Below are positions 62,084 to 64,000 of a stretch of 64,000 nt of DNA, one piece after another. The notes under the pieces are model-generated. The model saw only the letters and a list, made by a program, of their open reading frames with translations, did not search any database and was not told where the DNA came from. The stretch's first letter is position 1. Each line of letters begins with the position of its first letter. This stretch comes from Kondoa malvinella (lineage: Eukaryota > Basidiomycota > Agaricostilbomycetes > Agaricostilbales > Kondoaceae). Both the position numbers and the translations under genes were made by a program. The stretch lies in the NCBI GenBank assembly GCA_039545315.1, contig BCIM01000004.1, positions 62,001 to 126,000 on the forward strand. The letters are read 5' to 3'.

Positions 62084-62133
62084 TGACCGAATGAAACATC
62101 GCTGTCGGTGCGATTGCTTACTTCACTGCTGCA

Positions 62134-63071
62134 TCACGCTGGACCAAACAGTACATCGCTTCTCAAGACCCACTTGACTCCCTGCTTGACTTCCCTTCCC
62201 TCATCTGGGATAGTCGCGAGCAAAATTGTCAGCGCATTAAAGTGTCTTCACCTGCAAACTCACGCAACATGCATTCATGGCCGTGCCGATGCAGCAACGC
62301 CGTCCCTCTGTTCAGCGGTACAACCATTTCCTTTGTCGTCTTTTTGCCTTGAACCAAATCAAACACCGTCTCCCCTCCTATTACACCATCTTCCAATCCG
62401 CTCAGGTAAATCAACAACGTCCATTCACTTGTCAACCCATCAGAAGTGATTGAATCGTCATAGTGTTTCCTGAACAATTGACCTACTGTCTGATTCAGCC
62501 ATGCAAAGCATTGAGTGAGTTCAGCCTGACCTGGTGTATATCTATAAATCCGTATATTCGGGTTGAGGCCTACAGCTTTATGAGCTGGATTACGTATCTG
62601 ACTCAAGCATGAGATTCAAAGCTTGTACACGAAGGTAGACCTACGGAAGGGTAGGAAGCGAATAGGGTTGATAGTGCTGTTTCTGACCAAAGCTTGGAAG
62701 CGAATGTTGGGTCTTGCGATGAGAATCTATCGTTTGTACCTGCGTGGTTGAACTCATGTAAGTTCAACGGATCGATAAGGGAGTAAGAAAGACGTGCGAT
62801 GTGCTTCACCCTGATTTGAACGATAAGCGATGAACTTAGTGAGCGTAGCATCACTGACTCGTTTCGCCTTTGGACTCGGCTCAAGTTTCAATTCCGATTC
62901 AAAGAACTGGATCCATCGTGTACAATCTTTTGCAGTGAACAAGTTTGAAATGAGAAGCAGCTGATCTTCTAAAACAGTTTCGAGGTAGACATCATCTCGC
63001 GCAAAGGGAAGAGCTGGCCAATTGATGCTTTGTTGTGCCTCTTTAGTGGCAGATTGAGTAGGCTTTCGCAT
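62134..63071 (-). CDS. 2-oxoglutarate/Fe(II)-dependent oxygenase (prolyl-4-hydroxylase-like)
   Basis: About 260 residues in four or five exons. After LEDQLLLISNLFTAKDCTRW comes DRFSSQDPTFASKLW, joined by splicing to IRNPAHKAVGLNPNIRIYRY and TPGQ. The iron-binding pair is in LFRKHYDDS (HxD) and RGTALLHRHGHECMLREF (distal His). The 2OG-binding end is made by the last intron: ADEGREVKQGVKWVLRSDVL. The fold is that of P4H-like oxygenases; related fungal proteins hydroxylate ribosomal or other proteins, but the substrate is not inferable. It is convergent with PWP2, 50 bases apart. Confidence 0.85.
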
Positions 63072-63349
63072 GGATGATTCCCTTTGATAATGTGATAACA
63101 GCAGAGCTTGGTCCTGTATTGCTGGGAGGACAGCTAAGCTTCAAGCCTAAATTCTAGAAAAGGGCTATTTCGCTCAAGCAGGTATCAAAGCACTCTCCGC
63201 GGGCAGTAGGATCTATCTCTACAGCAGTATCCAGGTATTCTCCAGTAGCTCGCAGAACACGTTGAGACGCGGACGCGGTTCGAGATCGAGAGAAGGCGAT
63301 GTCATTTATACTTTCTTCTCAGGTCAACGAACACACATAGCACAAAGAA

Positions 63350-64000
63350 ATGTCTGTAGCAGTCATTCAAGGTTCTTCCAGGTCAGCAATCTCTAGCGTT
63401 TCACAAGAGAATAATGCTGATGACGTGAGGCAGAGGTATAGGCTTGCAATTCGCTGTACGCCGTCTCCCTCACAGCTCTGGCAAGGCTATACTGATGATC
63501 AAGAACAGCGGCACCTGCTCAACAACACTTCACTCAAAGTCGTAGCGACCTCACGACAACCTGACGAAGCGAGGAAATCAATCTTGCAAGGTTTGGATGG
63601 GAAAGAAGATCGGTTGACTACTTTGGAGTTGGACGTGCTTAAAGAAGATTCTATCGCTTCTGCTGCGAATCAAGTGTCCAAGAAGTATGGAAATCACTCG
63701 TTGAGGATGCTCATCAACGTTTCTGGCATTGTCTGTTCTTTCCTCTATCCGTACCTATGCTAGTACTCATGCTACGACGTAGCTACGACCAGAGAAGGCC
63801 ATCGAGAAAGTAAACAGGGAAGAAGCTTTACGCACCTTTGAAATCAACACCCTAGGTCATCTGGTAAGTCTACAGCTTTCCGTTTAGTGTTACTCGCTCA
63901 TGTCTTGTCTCAGTTGACCTACAAACACTTTGTTCCTTTGCTTCCGGCAAAGAAATTAGAGGACAAGATTGATAACGAAGCTGGTGGTGATTATCTCCAA
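63350..64000 (+). CDS. Short-chain dehydrogenase/reductase, CsgA-like (3' truncated by window)
   Basis: Exon 1 is only about 11 codons: MSVAVIQGSS, joined by a 51-base intron to RGIGLAIRC, giving the cofactor motif GSSRGIG in place of TGxxxGIG. LNNTSLKVVATSRQPDEARK then LTTLELDVLKEDSIASAAN follow, the latter with the conserved Asp. MLINVSGI is the NAG-like motif. After an intron near 63735-63785, ALRTFEINTLGHL and YKHFVPLLP lead towards the catalytic Tyr, which lies beyond the window. The form is like the small C-factor/CsgA SDRs common in fungi. Substrate unknown. Confidence 0.82.

Overview
The window is nuclear DNA of a filamentous or yeast-like fungus, most probably a basidiomycete. Nearly every gene is cut by many short GT-AG introns of about 40-80 bases, often with a CTGAC or CTAAC branch-like motif close to the acceptor. 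The proteins are typical of fungi: Zn2Cys6 regulators, DHA2-type MFS, GMC oxidoreductase, ATG11, PWP2, DUF3669. I cannot name the genus. All gene models were joined by eye from reading frames, splice signals and family motifs, so exon edges are approximate.

Left third (1-32.1 kb): a dense block of oxidative and hydrolytic enzymes with transporters and regulators. In order: VOC/extradiol-type dioxygenase (partial), FAH-family hydrolase, FAD aromatic hydroxylase, zinc alcohol dehydrogenase, Old Yellow Enzyme, amidase, P450, MFS exporter, PuuE/allantoinase-like deacetylase, SDR, amino-acid transporter (internally deleted), two adjacent Zn2Cys6 regulators, second P450, PHB-depolymerase/feruloyl-esterase-like hydrolase, and a secreted GMC oxidoreductase with a GPI-like tail. 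Many are divergent pairs with 190-300 base shared promoters. Together they look like a catabolic or detoxification cluster for an aromatic compound, with hydroxylation, extradiol ring opening and hydrolysis as one possible route. That pathway is an inference.

Middle (32.5-44 kb): a repeat-motif coiled-coil gene that may splice into a UBE3D/HECT_2-like E3 ligase gene, a convergent LRR gene with a C-terminal F-box-like motif, then a poorly conserved, rearranged stretch. This holds a relic of the UBE3D 3' end, a duplicated promoter/leader, a coiled-coil gene with a 21-base tandem repeat, an inverted partial copy of the amidase gene, and a DUF3669 gene flanked by direct repeats.

Right third (44-64 kb): a HAD phosphatase, two tandem paralogues of an unknown protein with a FAR1/Mutator-like zinc-binding domain (one with an in-frame stop), a possible fragment with a similar HNH motif, then conserved housekeeping genes: ATG11 (selective autophagy scaffold), a PNPOx/ferredoxin-reductase-like fusion, PWP2 (small-subunit processome), a 2OG-Fe(II) oxygenase and a partial SDR.
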